A stretch of DNA of 64,000 nucleotides from Flavobacterium anhuiense (GTDB lineage Bacteria > Bacteroidota > Bacteroidia > Flavobacteriales > Flavobacteriaceae): assembly GCF_900101855.1 (NCBI RefSeq), contig NZ_FMVC01000007.1:204345-268344 (forward strand). The letters are read 5' to 3'. The translations under genes and the position numbers were made by a program. The notes under the pieces are model-generated. The model searched no databases. It saw only the letters and a program-made list of their open reading frames with translations, and was not told the DNA's origin. Of the stretch, positions 36,531 through 44,384 are shown in pieces; positions within the stretch are counted from its first letter, which is position 1, and each line of letters begins with the position of its first letter.

Positions 36531-37675
36531 GGCCTTTAGAAGGATTAATTGTTCTGGAATTCTGCCAGTTTTTGGCAGGACCTTCGGCTGGATTAAAACT
36601 GGCTGATTTGGGCGCACGCGTTATCAAAATTGAGCGGCCAATAAAAGGCGAAGCATGCAGGCAATTGAGCATCAAAGATTTATTTGTAGACGACAGCAGT
36701 TTGCTTTTTCATACGATTAATAGAAATAAAGAATCTTTTGCAGCCGATTTAAAAAATCCTGACGATTTGGTTTTGATTAAAAAACTAATCGAAAAGGCTG
36801 ATATTATGACTCATAATTTCAGACCCGGAGTTATGGAGAAAATCGGTTTAGATTTTGAAAATACTTTAGCTATAAATCCGCAGATTATTTACGGAACCAT
36901 TACAGGTTACGGAAATGAAGGTCCGTGGGCCAAAAAACCGGGACAAGATTTATTATTGCAATCGCTTTCTGGATTAAGCTGGCTGAGCGGACGCAAAAGT
37001 CAAGGTCCAGTTCCGTTCGGATTGGCTGTAGCCGATTTAATGTGCGGCAATCATTTTGTGCAAGGTATTCTGGCTGCACTTTTAAAAAGAGCCAAAACTA
37101 AAAAAGGAGTTTTGGTAGAAGTCAGTTTATTAGAATCTATTCTCGATGTACAATTTGAAGCGATAACTTCTTTCTTAAATGATGGCGGTCAATTGCCTGA
37201 ACGTGGCAATATAAAAGGAAGCGCGCATGCTTTTTTAAGCGCGCCTTACGGAGTTTACCAAACGCAAGACGGCTATTTATCTCTTGCAATGGGCGATTTA
37301 ATTTTCATTGGAAAAACGTTAGGATTAGACTTAAACTCTTTTGCGGATAAACATCTTTGGTTTGAAAAAAGAGACGAAATCAGAACCATTTTAAGTGAGA
37401 GAATTCAAACCCAAACTTCTGATTATTGGATTGAAATCCTGCAAAAAGAAGGCATTTGGTGCGGAAAAGTTTTCAATTACGAAGAATTAGACAATCAGCC
37501 TTTTGTAAATGAATTACAGCTAAAACAAACCGTGAAAAATTCGGATGGCGAAACTTTAGTTACCACGAGAAGTCCGATTCAATTAGACGGCGAAATTTTA
37601 TTAAGCGAAAAAGCAGCACCAAAAGTAGGTCAGGATAATTTGAGCATACAAAAAGAGTTTATTCGAGTTAAATAA
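36527..37675 (+). CDS. Class III (CaiB/BaiF) CoA-transferase, copy 1
   Basis: 382 residues. The family start is LEGLIVLEFCQFLAGPSAG with ADLGARVIKIERP; NRNKESFAADL follows and HNFRPGVMEKIGL lies near 96-108. The catalytic Asp that forms the glutamyl/aspartyl-CoA-type intermediate in the family is matched by Asp170 in GLAVADLMCGNH. These enzymes move CoA between carboxylic acids. The gene is coupled to SBP1 by a four-base overlap and followed by a paralogue of nearly the same length. In this cluster the acceptor may be a sugar-derived acid from the lactonase branch; this is inference. Confidence 0.88.
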   Translation: MRPLEGLIVLEFCQFLAGPSAGLKLADLGARVIKIERPIKGEACRQLSIKDLFVDDSSLLFHTINRNKESFAADLKNPDDLVLIKKLIEKADIMTHNFRPGVMEKIGLDFENTLAINPQIIYGTITGYGNEGPWAKKPGQDLLLQSLSGLSWLSGRKSQGPVPFGLAVADLMCGNHFVQGILAALLKRAKTKKGVLVEVSLLESILDVQFEAITSFLNDGGQLPERGNIKGSAHAFLSAPYGVYQTQDGYLSLAMGDLIFIGKTLGLDLNSFADKHLWFEKRDEIRTILSERIQTQTSDYWIEILQKEGIWCGKVFNYEELDNQPFVNELQLKQTVKNSDGETLVTTRSPIQLDGEILLSEKAAPKVGQDNLSIQKEFIRVK

Positions 37676-37704
37676 AACTCAACAGCTTAAATTAAAATCT
37701 TTCT

Positions 37705-37790
37705 AATCTGCTTTAATCTGTGTAAATCTGCGTGAAAAAATCTATGCGCAAAAAGTATTTCACGCAGATTTAAAAAGATTTGAGCAGATA
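37705..37790. repeat. AATCTGC-family inverted repeat between the CoA-transferase genes
   Basis: TAATCTGTGTAAATCTGCGTG is mirrored by CACGCAGATTTAAAAAGATT in the only long spacer (187 bases) between the two paralogues. The overall structure may end part of the transcripts, but it has no T tract. Confidence 0.5.
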
Positions 37791-37862
37791 AAATTAGATT
37801 TTTAATTGTTGAGTAAAAACGATTAAACAAATAACCAATTAAACGGTTAAACGAATAAAAAA

Positions 37863-39002
37863 ATGAAACCATTAGAAGATTATTTAATTATAGATTTCAG
37901 TCAGTTTCTTTCAGGGCCTTCAGCAAGTTTGCGTTTGGCTGATTTGGGAGCACGCGTGATAAAAATCGAAAAACCAGAAACGGGAGACATCTGCCGTACT
38001 CTATATACTTCTGATTTGATTATGAACGGCGAATCTTCGGTTTTTCATACCATCAACAGAAACAAAGAATCTTTTGCGATTGATTTTAAACAGCCTGAGG
38101 AACTTCAAAAATTAAAAAAAATATTAGCAAAAGCCGATGTGGTGATGCATAATTTCAGACCTGGAGTTATGGAACGCATCGGATTAAGTTATGAGGAAGT
38201 TAAAAATATTAATCCGAATGTAATCTACGGTTCAATTTCGGGTTTTGGAGAACATCCTGATCTGAAAGATTTACCGGGCCAAGATTTGCTTTTACAATCT
38301 TTAACGGCTTTAACCTGGTTAAGCGGCAATCAGGAAGATGGTCCAGTTCCAATGGGATTATCAATTGTAGATATGCTTGCCGGAGCACATTTAGCACAAG
38401 GAATTTTAGCGGCTTTATACAGAAAAGCAACTCATAATATGGGAGCGCAAGTTCAAGTGAGTATGCTGGAATCAGCTTTTGATTTTCAGTTTGAAACGAT
38501 AACCACTTTCTTTAATGACGGCGGTGAACTGCCTGTTAGAACTAAAATCAACAATGCGCACGCTTATTTGGGTGCGCCATACGGAATCTACAAAACCAAA
38601 AACGGTTATTTAGCATTAGCTATGGGCTCGATTCCAATTTTGGCTTCATTACTAAAATGTGATGCTTTATTAGCTTTCCCTGAAAATAAATTTACGCTTA
38701 GGGACGAAATCAAAAATATACTTGCCGATCATTTGCAAACTCAGGAAACACAGTTCTGGCTAGACATTTTAGAACCCGCAGACATTTGGTGCGCAGGAGT
38801 TTTGAACTATCAACAGCTGTTTGCTGAAGATGGATTTAAAGTTTTGAATTTTACGCAACAAGTCGAAATGCTTGATGGATATACGTATGAAACAACACGC
38901 TGTCCGATAAAAATTGACGGGGAATATTTGACTTCTGGAAAAGGTTCGCCAAAACTAGGTCAGGACAATGAGAAAATTATTAAAGAATTTATAGACTGCT
39001 GA
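37863..39002 (+). CDS. Class III (CaiB/BaiF) CoA-transferase, copy 2
   Basis: 379 residues, clearly paralogous to copy 1 over the full length (ADLGARVIKIEKPETGD, HTINRNKESFAIDF, HNFRPGVMERIGL). The catalytic Asp is conserved at the same position, Asp170 in GLSIVDMLAGAH, so both copies should be active. Divergence is spread along the protein, which argues for an old duplication and against an assembly artefact. The stop codon shares one base with the start of SBP2 (TGATG), so copy 2 and SBP2 are coupled just as SBP1 and copy 1 are. Class III enzymes are interlocked dimers, and a heterodimer of the two copies is possible. Confidence 0.88.
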   Translation: MKPLEDYLIIDFSQFLSGPSASLRLADLGARVIKIEKPETGDICRTLYTSDLIMNGESSVFHTINRNKESFAIDFKQPEELQKLKKILAKADVVMHNFRPGVMERIGLSYEEVKNINPNVIYGSISGFGEHPDLKDLPGQDLLLQSLTALTWLSGNQEDGPVPMGLSIVDMLAGAHLAQGILAALYRKATHNMGAQVQVSMLESAFDFQFETITTFFNDGGELPVRTKINNAHAYLGAPYGIYKTKNGYLALAMGSIPILASLLKCDALLAFPENKFTLRDEIKNILADHLQTQETQFWLDILEPADIWCAGVLNYQQLFAEDGFKVLNFTQQVEMLDGYTYETTRCPIKIDGEYLTSGKGSPKLGQDNEKIIKEFIDC

Positions 39003-40258
39003 TGGAAAAAATTAGAATCGCCGTTCGAAAATTCGATCCCTTCGAAAGTACTCTTCAAAAATTATGGGATGCTTTCTGCCTTCAAAATAATATCAAAATG
39101 GAAGCAGAAATGATTCCGCTGGAACTTCATGATTTATATGAAACTACCATTTCAGAAAAAGGTCTAAAAGAAGGAAAATGGGATATTGCCCATATTAATA
39201 CCGATTGGATTTTTGATGCTGTAAACGAAAATGCGGTTCTAAATTTATTTTCACTAATTGGAGAAAATCCGCCAGAAAATTATCCTTTTGGCTGGCATAA
39301 ATCGCTATTGCATTTGCAAAAATTAAGTAACGGCATTTACGGACTTCCATTTCACGACGGACCGGAATGTCTGATTTACAGAAAAGATTTATTCGAAAAC
39401 GAAACCGAAAAAGAGAATTTTAAAAACCAATTTGGCTACGAACTTTCTACGCCAAAAACTTGGCAGGAATTCGCAGAAATAGCCACATTTTTTAATCGTC
39501 CCGAACAAAATTTATACGGTGCTGTTTTTGCCAATTATCCAGATGGACATAATATGGTTTTTGATTTTTGTCTGCAATTATGGACACGCGGCGGGTCTTT
39601 ATTAAACAAAAAAAATCAGATTGACATTCATAATGAAGCAGCGATAAAAGCATTGGAGTTTTATCGAAAAATGGTCAATGACAAGAATGCTGTTCATCCA
39701 AAATCGAGAGAATTTGGTTCGGTTGAAGCGGGCTTGGCTTTCGCCCAAGGGCAAGCGGCAATGGCCATCAACTGGTTTGGATTTGCCTCTATGGCGGAAG
39801 TAATCGAAGAATCCAAAGTAAAAGGAAAAATCGATATAACTTCCCTCCCATCTGATCCTGGTTACAAAACAGCCTCTTTGAATGTATATTGGCTGTACAC
39901 CATTGGTTCTGGAAGCAAACACCAAAAATTGGCATACGTTTTTTTACGTTTTGCCACAACACCAGAAAGCGACAAATTATTGACAACAGAAGGCGGAATT
40001 GGATGCCGAAAATCGACTTGGAAAGATGAAGAAATTAATACTTTAATTCCTTTTTATCACAAACTGGAAATGCTTCATGAAAATGCACTGACACTTCCAC
40101 AAACGCCAATTTGGCCCAAAGTAGCTGAACTTATTGACGGTGCGGTTTTAAAAGCGATTGAAACCGATATTTCTTCTGAAATACTTTTAAAAGAAACTCA
40201 GGAAAAAATTAGCAAATTAAGTCAAGGAACAACATTACACAGCTCTGTCAGAAATTAA
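39002..40258 (+). CDS. Family 1 solute-binding-protein-like protein lacking a signal peptide (SBP2)
   Basis: 418 residues. The start MEKIRIAVRKFDPFEST enters the fold directly, with no signal peptide, so a cytoplasmic location is expected. Fold signs are GKWDIAHINTDWIFDAV, NGIYGLPFHDGPECLIYRKDLF, TPKTWQEFAEIATFFN, EAGLAFAQGQAAMAINWFG and GCRKSTWKD, all typical of family 1 sugar-binding proteins. It is diverged from SBP1 and about 36 residues longer. Translation is coupled to CoA-transferase copy 2 by a one-base overlap. With no ABC transporter present, a role as intracellular ligand carrier, sensor or CoA-transferase partner is more likely than uptake. That role is inference. Confidence 0.75.
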   Translation: MEKIRIAVRKFDPFESTLQKLWDAFCLQNNIKMEAEMIPLELHDLYETTISEKGLKEGKWDIAHINTDWIFDAVNENAVLNLFSLIGENPPENYPFGWHKSLLHLQKLSNGIYGLPFHDGPECLIYRKDLFENETEKENFKNQFGYELSTPKTWQEFAEIATFFNRPEQNLYGAVFANYPDGHNMVFDFCLQLWTRGGSLLNKKNQIDIHNEAAIKALEFYRKMVNDKNAVHPKSREFGSVEAGLAFAQGQAAMAINWFGFASMAEVIEESKVKGKIDITSLPSDPGYKTASLNVYWLYTIGSGSKHQKLAYVFLRFATTPESDKLLTTEGGIGCRKSTWKDEEINTLIPFYHKLEMLHENALTLPQTPIWPKVAELIDGAVLKAIETDISSEILLKETQEKISKLSQGTTLHSSVRN

Positions 40259-40291
40259 ACTTGACAGATTCAATTTCAAAATATAGAACAA

Positions 40292-41365
40292 ATGAATATT
40301 CCCTATAAACCTTTACTTCCTCAAACAGAACAGCCCATTGTAATTATTGGAGCGAGTGGTATTGTAAAAGACGCGCATCTTCCTGCTTATGAAATGGCTA
40401 GTTTTAAAGTTTTTGGCATCACCAATAGGACCATTTCAAAAGCTTATGATTTGCAAAAAGAATTCAAAATCGATCATGTTTTTGAAACTGTTGCAGACGC
40501 TGTAAAAAATGCGCCATCAAACGCTGTTTATGATATTACGGTACTACCAGATCAATATATTGAAATTTTAGAACAATTGCCTGACGGAGCAGCAGTTTTG
40601 ATTCAGAAACCCATGGGAAATGATTTAGCTCAGGCACGTGAAATCGTGGAAGTCTGCGAAAGAAAAAATCTCGTAGCAGCGATTAACTTTCAATTGCGTT
40701 TTGCTTCTTTTGTAAGTGCAGCCAGATACTTGATTGATCAGGGCATTATTGGCGAATTATACGATTTAGAATTCAAAGTAACTGTAAATACGCCTTGGGA
40801 GTTATTTCCTTTAATTAAAGAACATCCAAGATTGGAGATTCTTTTCCACAGTGTACATTATATTGACTGCATTCGTTCTTTCTTAGGAAATCCGAAAAGC
40901 GTTATGGCAAAAACAGCCAAACATCCACTAAAAAAATTATCATCAAGCCGATCTACAATCATTTTGGATTATGGCGAAGATAAACATGTTGTAATCAATA
41001 CGAATCATGATCATCACTTTGGTCCAAAACATGAAGAAAGCTACATCAAATGGGAAGGAACAAAAGGTGCTGTAAAAGCAAAAATGGGCTTGTTGATGAA
41101 CTATCCTGATGGTCTTCCAGATATTTTTGAGTATGCTTTGCCCAAAAAAGATAACGAAAATGAATACGAATGGACAGAAGTAAAACTGGAAGGCTCGTGG
41201 TTTCCTGAAGCCTTTATAGGTGCGATGTCTAACCTAATGCGTTACAAAGAAGGCTCTGACAAGATATTATCTGCAAGTGTTCAAGATGTTTTAGGGACGA
41301 TGAAAGTTGTAGAAGCTTGTTATGAAAGTAATAAAAACGGCGGAATTTCTTTTGATGAAGTGTAA
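40292..41365 (+). CDS. Gfo/Idh/MocA family oxidoreductase, second copy
   Basis: 357 residues. The Rossmann start is PIVIIGASGIVKDAHLPAY, and the EKP-equivalent is VLIQKPMGNDL near 106-116. LFHSVHYIDCIRSFLGNP (about 189-206) holds the conserved His of the substrate domain. It is only distantly similar to the copy at 26119-27183. The gene begins 33 bases after SBP2 and shares its direction, so it belongs to the CoA-transferase operon. An NAD(P)-linked redox step on a sugar or sugar acid is expected; the substrate is unknown. Confidence 0.86.
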   Translation: MNIPYKPLLPQTEQPIVIIGASGIVKDAHLPAYEMASFKVFGITNRTISKAYDLQKEFKIDHVFETVADAVKNAPSNAVYDITVLPDQYIEILEQLPDGAAVLIQKPMGNDLAQAREIVEVCERKNLVAAINFQLRFASFVSAARYLIDQGIIGELYDLEFKVTVNTPWELFPLIKEHPRLEILFHSVHYIDCIRSFLGNPKSVMAKTAKHPLKKLSSSRSTIILDYGEDKHVVINTNHDHHFGPKHEESYIKWEGTKGAVKAKMGLLMNYPDGLPDIFEYALPKKDNENEYEWTEVKLEGSWFPEAFIGAMSNLMRYKEGSDKILSASVQDVLGTMKVVEACYESNKNGGISFDEV

Positions 41366-41471
41366 TTAAAACACTATATTTCAAAACCAAAAAACAAAAT
41401 TTAAGTCCTCTTCAAAACAAACCTGATTTTGAAATCTATTTGAAAGAGCTGACAAACAAAAAGAATAAATT

Positions 41472-41915
41472 ATGTATTTCAAATCAACTTTTTTCGAAGA
41501 TTATCAGATCGACGACAAACGAGTAACTTTAGGCAGAACCATCACAGAAACTGACTTTGTAGTTCACGCAGGACACACTGGAGATTTCTTTCCGCACCAT
41601 ATGGACGAAGAATGGTGTAAAACACAGCCTTTCGGACAAAGAATCGCCCACGGAACCATGGTTTTTGCCATCGGAATTGGATTAACGGCTTCTGAAATCA
41701 ATCCTGAAGCTTTTTCAAGAGGATATGATAAAATGCGTTTTGTAAAACCCGTTCATATTGGAGATACGATTCACTCCGAAGTTACCATTTCTGAAAAAGG
41801 TGAAGCCAAAAATCCAGAAATGGGAGCTGTCACAGAACACGTAGAAATCATTAACCAAAGAGGAGAAGTGGTTTTGGTTTGTGATCACCTTTTATTTGTG
41901 AAAAGAAAATCTTAA
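41472..41915 (+). CDS. MaoC-like acyl-CoA hydratase/dehydratase
   Basis: 147 residues with a single hot-dog fold. The active-site pattern GDxNPxHxD appears as TGDFFPHHMD (Asp38, His43), followed by FGQRIAHGTMVFAIG. KMRFVKPVHIGDTIHSEVTISEKG is the usual central strand pair. MaoC hydratases act on CoA thioesters, adding or removing water at the 2,3 position; relatives work on mesaconyl-, beta-methylmalyl- and crotonyl-CoA. Its place after the CoA-transferases strongly suggests that a CoA thioester is an intermediate here. Gaps are 106 bases upstream and 125 downstream. This gene is the main support for a thioester route. Confidence 0.87.
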   Translation: MYFKSTFFEDYQIDDKRVTLGRTITETDFVVHAGHTGDFFPHHMDEEWCKTQPFGQRIAHGTMVFAIGIGLTASEINPEAFSRGYDKMRFVKPVHIGDTIHSEVTISEKGEAKNPEMGAVTEHVEIINQRGEVVLVCDHLLFVKRKS

Positions 41916-41934
41916 ACATTAGCTTTAAAAACAA

Positions 41935-42007
41935 TCTCGCAAAGTCGCAAAGACGCAGAGTTAAAAGTAAAACTATTTAAAACTTTGCGATTCTGCGACT
42001 TTGCGAG
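41935..42007. repeat. Inverted repeat upstream of the fucP-type gene
   Basis: TCTCGCAAAGTCGCAAAGAC is mirrored by GATTCTGCGACTTTGCGAGA across about 20 bases. It lies between the MaoC stop and the permease start. Confidence 0.55.
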
Positions 42008-42040
42008 AACCACTAAAAAACAACTTAAACTATCACACTA

Positions 42041-43345
42041 ATGCAAATTACAAACCAAGCCGGCGATCAACATGAAGTGCCAACAGAAGGCGGAAATCAA
42101 AAACAATATCTGCTTCCTTTTATTCTCGTTACATGCCTATTTTTTCTTTGGGGAATGGCCCATAATCTTGATTCTGTATTAATTCCACACTTAAAGAAAG
42201 CGTGCGAATTAAATAACCGTCAATCTACTTTAATTGATACTTCTGTATTCTTTGCCTATTTTATTATGGCAATTCCTGCGGGAATGCTGATTAAGAGATT
42301 TGGATACAAAAACAGTATTATAACTGGATTATTAGTATTTGCCTTTGGAGCATTTTTATTTGTTCCCGCTGCTAATACCAGAACTTATGAATTATTTTTA
42401 TTTGCTCTATTTGTAATTGGCTGTGGTTTAACTATTTTAGAAACAAGCGCGAATCCATACGCTGCTATTTTAGGGCCAGCAGAGTCATCTTCTAAAAGAT
42501 TGAATTTAGCAGCTTCTTTCAACGGACTGGCTGCCATGGTTGCTCCTATTGTTGGCTCCTTATTTATTCTTTCAGGAACCAATCATACAAAAGAACAAAT
42601 GGATGCAATGCCAGAGGCAGAAAAAGCAGCTTACTTATTGGGTGAAGCGGCTTCTGTAAAAATGCCCTATATCGTATTAGGAAGTATTTTAGTTTTAGTT
42701 GCGGTTATATTCTATTTTGTGCAATTGCCTTCAATGAAAGCTACTCATGCCGAAGCTGAAATCAAACCTGGATTTTTCTCTGTTTTAAAATTCAGACATT
42801 TAAGCTGGGGAGTTATTGCTCAATTCTTTTATGTTGGTGCGCAAGTTTGCATTACTAGTTTTTTTATCCGTATTGCACAGCAAGGAGCAGGATTGGACGA
42901 AAAAACAGCAGGGTATTATTTAGGTGTTTACGGTTTTCTTTTTATGGCAGGACGTTTTATTGGGACTTTCTTTTTGCGTTTTGTAAAAGATTATGTTTTA
43001 TTGTCAATTTACTGCGTAATAAGTGTTTTACTTTGCTTAGTAGCGATTTACGGTTCTGGAATTGTAGTAATTTATGCTCTTGGAGGAATCGGGTTCTTTA
43101 TGTCTATTATGTTCCCTACTATTTTTTCTTTAGGCATTAAAGGCCTAAAATCAAATACAGAAACAGGTTCTTCGTGGCTGGTAATGTCAATTGTTGGAGG
43201 TGCTATTATTCCATACGGAATGGGAACTTTAATCGATATGAATCATGATGATATTCAGTCAGGATATATTATCCCATTAGTTTGTTTCTTGATTATTCTT
43301 TCTTTTGGGTCGTTTGGCCACAAAGTGAATACGGTTTCAGAATAG
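42041..43345 (+). CDS. fucP: L-fucose:H+ symporter family sugar permease (FucP type)
   Basis: 434 residues with 12 predicted membrane segments. FucP/GluP subfamily signs are FILVTCLFFLWGMAHNLDSVLIPHLKKA near the start, SVFFAYFIMAIPAGMLIKRFGYK with the MFS loop, and the ETSANPYAAILGP motif near 135-147. The subfamily imports L-fucose and related sugars by proton symport through the inner membrane. It is the last gene of the plus-strand run and is followed by a clear terminator. It gives the cluster an uptake route that does not need ABC components, making it unlikely that SBP1 and SBP2 feed a transporter. The true cargo may be another 6-deoxy sugar. Confidence 0.82.
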   Translation: MQITNQAGDQHEVPTEGGNQKQYLLPFILVTCLFFLWGMAHNLDSVLIPHLKKACELNNRQSTLIDTSVFFAYFIMAIPAGMLIKRFGYKNSIITGLLVFAFGAFLFVPAANTRTYELFLFALFVIGCGLTILETSANPYAAILGPAESSSKRLNLAASFNGLAAMVAPIVGSLFILSGTNHTKEQMDAMPEAEKAAYLLGEAASVKMPYIVLGSILVLVAVIFYFVQLPSMKATHAEAEIKPGFFSVLKFRHLSWGVIAQFFYVGAQVCITSFFIRIAQQGAGLDEKTAGYYLGVYGFLFMAGRFIGTFFLRFVKDYVLLSIYCVISVLLCLVAIYGSGIVVIYALGGIGFFMSIMFPTIFSLGIKGLKSNTETGSSWLVMSIVGGAIIPYGMGTLIDMNHDDIQSGYIIPLVCFLIILSFGSFGHKVNTVSE

Positions 43346-43464
43346 TTTTTTAAACCGTAAATTACACAACAGATTTAACCAGTAATAATCCTTAATCTGT
43401 GACAGAAAAAATAAAATTCATGAATACTTTGTCTGGCTTACCATCGCTTAAGTATTAGCTATTA

Positions 43465-43504
43465 AAGAAAAAAACGCCTCCAATCGGAAGCGTTTTCTTT
43501 TTTG
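43465..43504. terminator. Bidirectional terminator after fucP
   Basis: Stem AAAACGCCTCC / GGAAGCGTTTT (one G-U pair) with A and T tracts on both sides, between convergent genes. Confidence 0.8.
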
Positions 43505-43519
43505 TGTTATGTCTAAGAA

Positions 43520-43981
43520 TTAATGTTTTTTACCATTACCGTGACCATTTCCTCCTTTATTATTTCCTTTCTCATTTCCGTAATGGTTTCCGTTGTTGCC
43601 TTTAGGTTTTTCTCCTCTATTTTTTTGAGGCTTTCCGTGATACCCTTTCGGATAGTTGGCTCTATGTTTAGCATGATACTTATAAGGTGCATCTCCTTTA
43701 TAATCGGTCAAAACTACTTTGTAACCAGAATACAAATCATAGTTTCTATATCGTGATGGCAAGCTTCTTTCACGAATCCATCTTCCGCTGTTGTCGTAAA
43801 TGAATACGCTTTGATTTATATCATAATACACATCAATGTCTGGCAAATAATAATATCTGCTGCTGTCATATCCTTGCGGTCCCCAATTTGGAGGAGTACC
43901 AATATTTACATTAACTGATACCTGTGCCTGAGCGAAAAAAACACTCATAAAAAGCACAGAGGCAAATACTAACTTTTTCAT
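43520..43981 (-). CDS. Secreted hypothetical protein with basic Gly/Asn/Lys/His-rich tail
   Basis: 153 residues with a signal peptide (MKKLVFASVLFMSVFFAQAQ). The mature part (about 21-105) has aromatic repeats such as YDSSRYYYLPDIDVYYDINQSVFIYDNSGRW and YRNYDLYSGYKVVLTDYKG. The last 45 residues are low-complexity, rich in K, G, N and H, and strongly basic. I do not recognise a characterised family. A periplasmic or surface role, possibly binding polyanions or metal through the His-rich tail, is speculation. It stands alone between two terminators. Confidence 0.72.
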   Translation of the reverse strand: MKKLVFASVLFMSVFFAQAQVSVNVNIGTPPNWGPQGYDSSRYYYLPDIDVYYDINQSVFIYDNSGRWIRERSLPSRYRNYDLYSGYKVVLTDYKGDAPYKYHAKHRANYPKGYHGKPQKNRGEKPKGNNGNHYGNEKGNNKGGNGHGNGKKH

Positions 43982-44384
43982 GTTCTTAAAATTTAAATGT
44001 TAATTTAGTAGATATTAATCGAAATTAATGCCAAAATTTAAGATTCGAGCATTCAATTATATAAATGTACTAAACAAATCGACGAATAGTGTTTTTTAGA
44101 CGATGTATTTTATCTCTTTCTTATTCTGTTGGTCGATATAAAAAGATTAATAGCTGAAAAAAAGATAGAAATATTGATAAAAGAAAAACGCCGCATTTCT
44201 GAGGCGTTTTATTGTCATGTTTTGTAGTGATTATACTGAACTAGTATGATCTATGTGGAACGGCTACTAACTCTCAATATCTTCATTTGAATGATTCAAA
44301 AGTAAAATAATAGCTTCAATTTGAAATATATTTTAGACCAAAGGCTTAATTAAAACGATAAACGTACAATTTTAACAAATAAGT
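43982..44384. other. Spacer upstream of the hypothetical gene, no gene seen
   Basis: 403 AT-rich bases with no supported coding frame. The only clear element is the terminator hairpin at 44184-44211. The promoter of the hypothetical gene should lie near 43990-44060. Confidence 0.5.
44184..44211. terminator. Terminator hairpin for the efflux operon
   Basis: Stem AAAACGCC / GGCGTTTT with a 10-base loop, preceded by A and followed by T tracts. It lies about 170 bases past the stop of the outer-membrane efflux gene on the minus strand. Confidence 0.65.

Noticed and set aside
36527..39002. Idea that the second CoA-transferase gene is an assembly duplicate
   Set aside because: The copies differ throughout and have different flanks, so both are real genes.
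35382..40258. Idea that the two solute-binding-like genes belong to an ABC importer
   Set aside because: No signal peptides and no permease or ATPase genes anywhere in the window; coupling is to CoA-transferases.
32276..43345. Classical L-fucose isomerase pathway
   Set aside because: A FucP-type permease is present, but no isomerase, kulokinase or class II aldolase gene is seen.
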